Assembly (NCBI GenBank): GCA_030639495.1
Contig: DAOWCP010000062.1
Location: forward strand, 1 to 14,942
DNA length: 14,942 nt
Source: JAGLTN01 sp023135255
Lineage (GTDB): Bacteria; Planctomycetota; Phycisphaerae; Sedimentisphaerales; Anaerobacaceae
Reading direction: 5' to 3'
A model generated the notes under the pieces. The model worked only from the letters and a program-made list of their open reading frames with translations. It was not told the DNA's origin and made no database searches. Of this stretch, positions 14,359 through 14,942 are shown one piece after another; the stretch's first letter is position 1, and each line of letters begins with the position of its first letter. The position numbers and the translations under genes are program-made.

Positions 14359-14942
14359 GATAGCCTCCGTTTCTCAAACAAAGACCAACCCATCCCGACT
14401 ATCATTAATATAACAGCTATCCAAAGCCAGCTCATCATTGGAATAAACTTAACCGTAATAAGCACTTCGTCCTTGGCTGTCCTATTTTCATATATCACAT
14501 AAACATCTTCGAGCAAACCAGACCAGACCGCAACCTCCGATGTCACCTGCCCCGAAGGATAAACATTTTCGCAAGGCCAAAGCGACTTTTTATTTTCACC
14601 CCTGGTGACAATGATAACAGGGCCACTTTGTATTACGCCGTTGACTTCCTCTCGTTTAAATTCTGAAAAACTAATCTTATATCCTTCAATCGTTTGCTCG
14701 TCGGCCTTGTGCAAAGGAAACTGTCCTGCCCGCTCAAGAGATGCAAAACCCGCAGAGACTACCAGAAGCAAAAAACCAAGATGTGCAATATCGCCGCCAA
14801 GTTGGCCTTTAAATCTCGTGACATATTTTTTATAACAGATAACCACAAAACAATAAACACAACAGCCGAAAGCAATCGAAATCGGACCTTTATCTAAAAG
14901 GTAGTAACACAACATCCCTGCCAAAGTTCCGATCCCAGAACA
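14355..14942 (-). CDS. ccmF: Cytochrome c-type biogenesis protein CcmF, C-terminal part (5' end outside window)
   Basis: Part of the heme lyase of system I cytochrome c maturation, which attaches heme covalently to apocytochrome in the outer leaflet of the inner membrane. The frame is open to the window edge, with 195 residues visible; family members usually exceed 600, so only the C-terminal third is seen. Visible features: a hydrophobic span near GPISIAFGCCVYCFVVICY, then GGDIAHLGFLLLVV, whose His is in the position of a conserved CcmF transmembrane His. Next is a large external segment with TSEVAVWSGLLEDVYVI, typical of CcmF, and the final span IPMMSWLWIAVILMIVG, resembling the usual NPLVSWIW ending, then a basic tail. 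A short form of the family (NrfE, CcsA-like proteins) is a lesser alternative. The TTG at 14924 is not the start, since sequence continues upstream. Confidence 0.85.
   Translation of the reverse strand, partial: CSGIGTLAGMLCYYLLDKGPISIAFGCCVYCFVVICYKKYVTRFKGQLGGDIAHLGFLLLVVSAGFASLERAGQFPLHKADEQTIEGYKISFSEFKREEVNGVIQSGPVIIVTRGENKKSLWPCENVYPSGQVTSEVAVWSGLLEDVYVIYENRTAKDEVLITVKFIPMMSWLWIAVILMIVGMGWSLFEKRRLS

Overview
The window reads as a bacterial chromosome segment, most likely from an anaerobic or facultatively anaerobic member of the Planctomycetota (Phycisphaerae-like). That is an inference from three things: heme made by the siroheme-dependent route (Ahb proteins), a decayed formylglycine-generating-enzyme-like protein with a PEP-CTERM tail, and a membrane protein resembling families I associate with that phylum. 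No sequence search was run.

Left part (1-5150) holds mixed single genes. It has the 3' end of hisI with a strong terminator, a broken remnant of a secreted FGE-fold/PEP-CTERM protein on the minus strand, and a secreted alpha/beta hydrolase. A cold-shock protein gene follows with a long leader, then rsmE, which is divergent from a six-TM membrane protein of unknown function. A two-gene unit on the minus strand ends this part: a second six-TM protein and a small winged-helix regulator, which overlap.

Middle part (5150-5818) is essentially non-coding and A/T-rich. It has a promoter with a dyad over its -35 box, helically phased A-tracts that should bend the DNA, and an isolated inverted repeat. 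A 35-codon ORF overlaps the end of the heme operon.

Right part (5819-14942) is one long minus-strand operon that starts outside the window. In transcription order it reads ccmF (3' part), a membrane-anchored extracytoplasmic protein with a CxxC pair, hemA, hemC, a cobA-hemD fusion, ahbC, hemB, ahbD and a fused ahbA-ahbB. Most junctions overlap or are separated by only a few bases. Together these genes encode glutamyl-tRNA reduction, porphobilinogen and hydroxymethylbilane synthesis, uroporphyrinogen III formation and its methylation to precorrin-2. They also encode siroheme decarboxylation, conversion to iron-coproporphyrin III and final radical-SAM decarboxylation to heme b. Missing from the window are glutamate-1-semialdehyde aminotransferase (HemL) and the precorrin-2 dehydrogenase/sirohydrochlorin ferrochelatase step. 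The linkage to ccmF ties heme supply to cytochrome c maturation.
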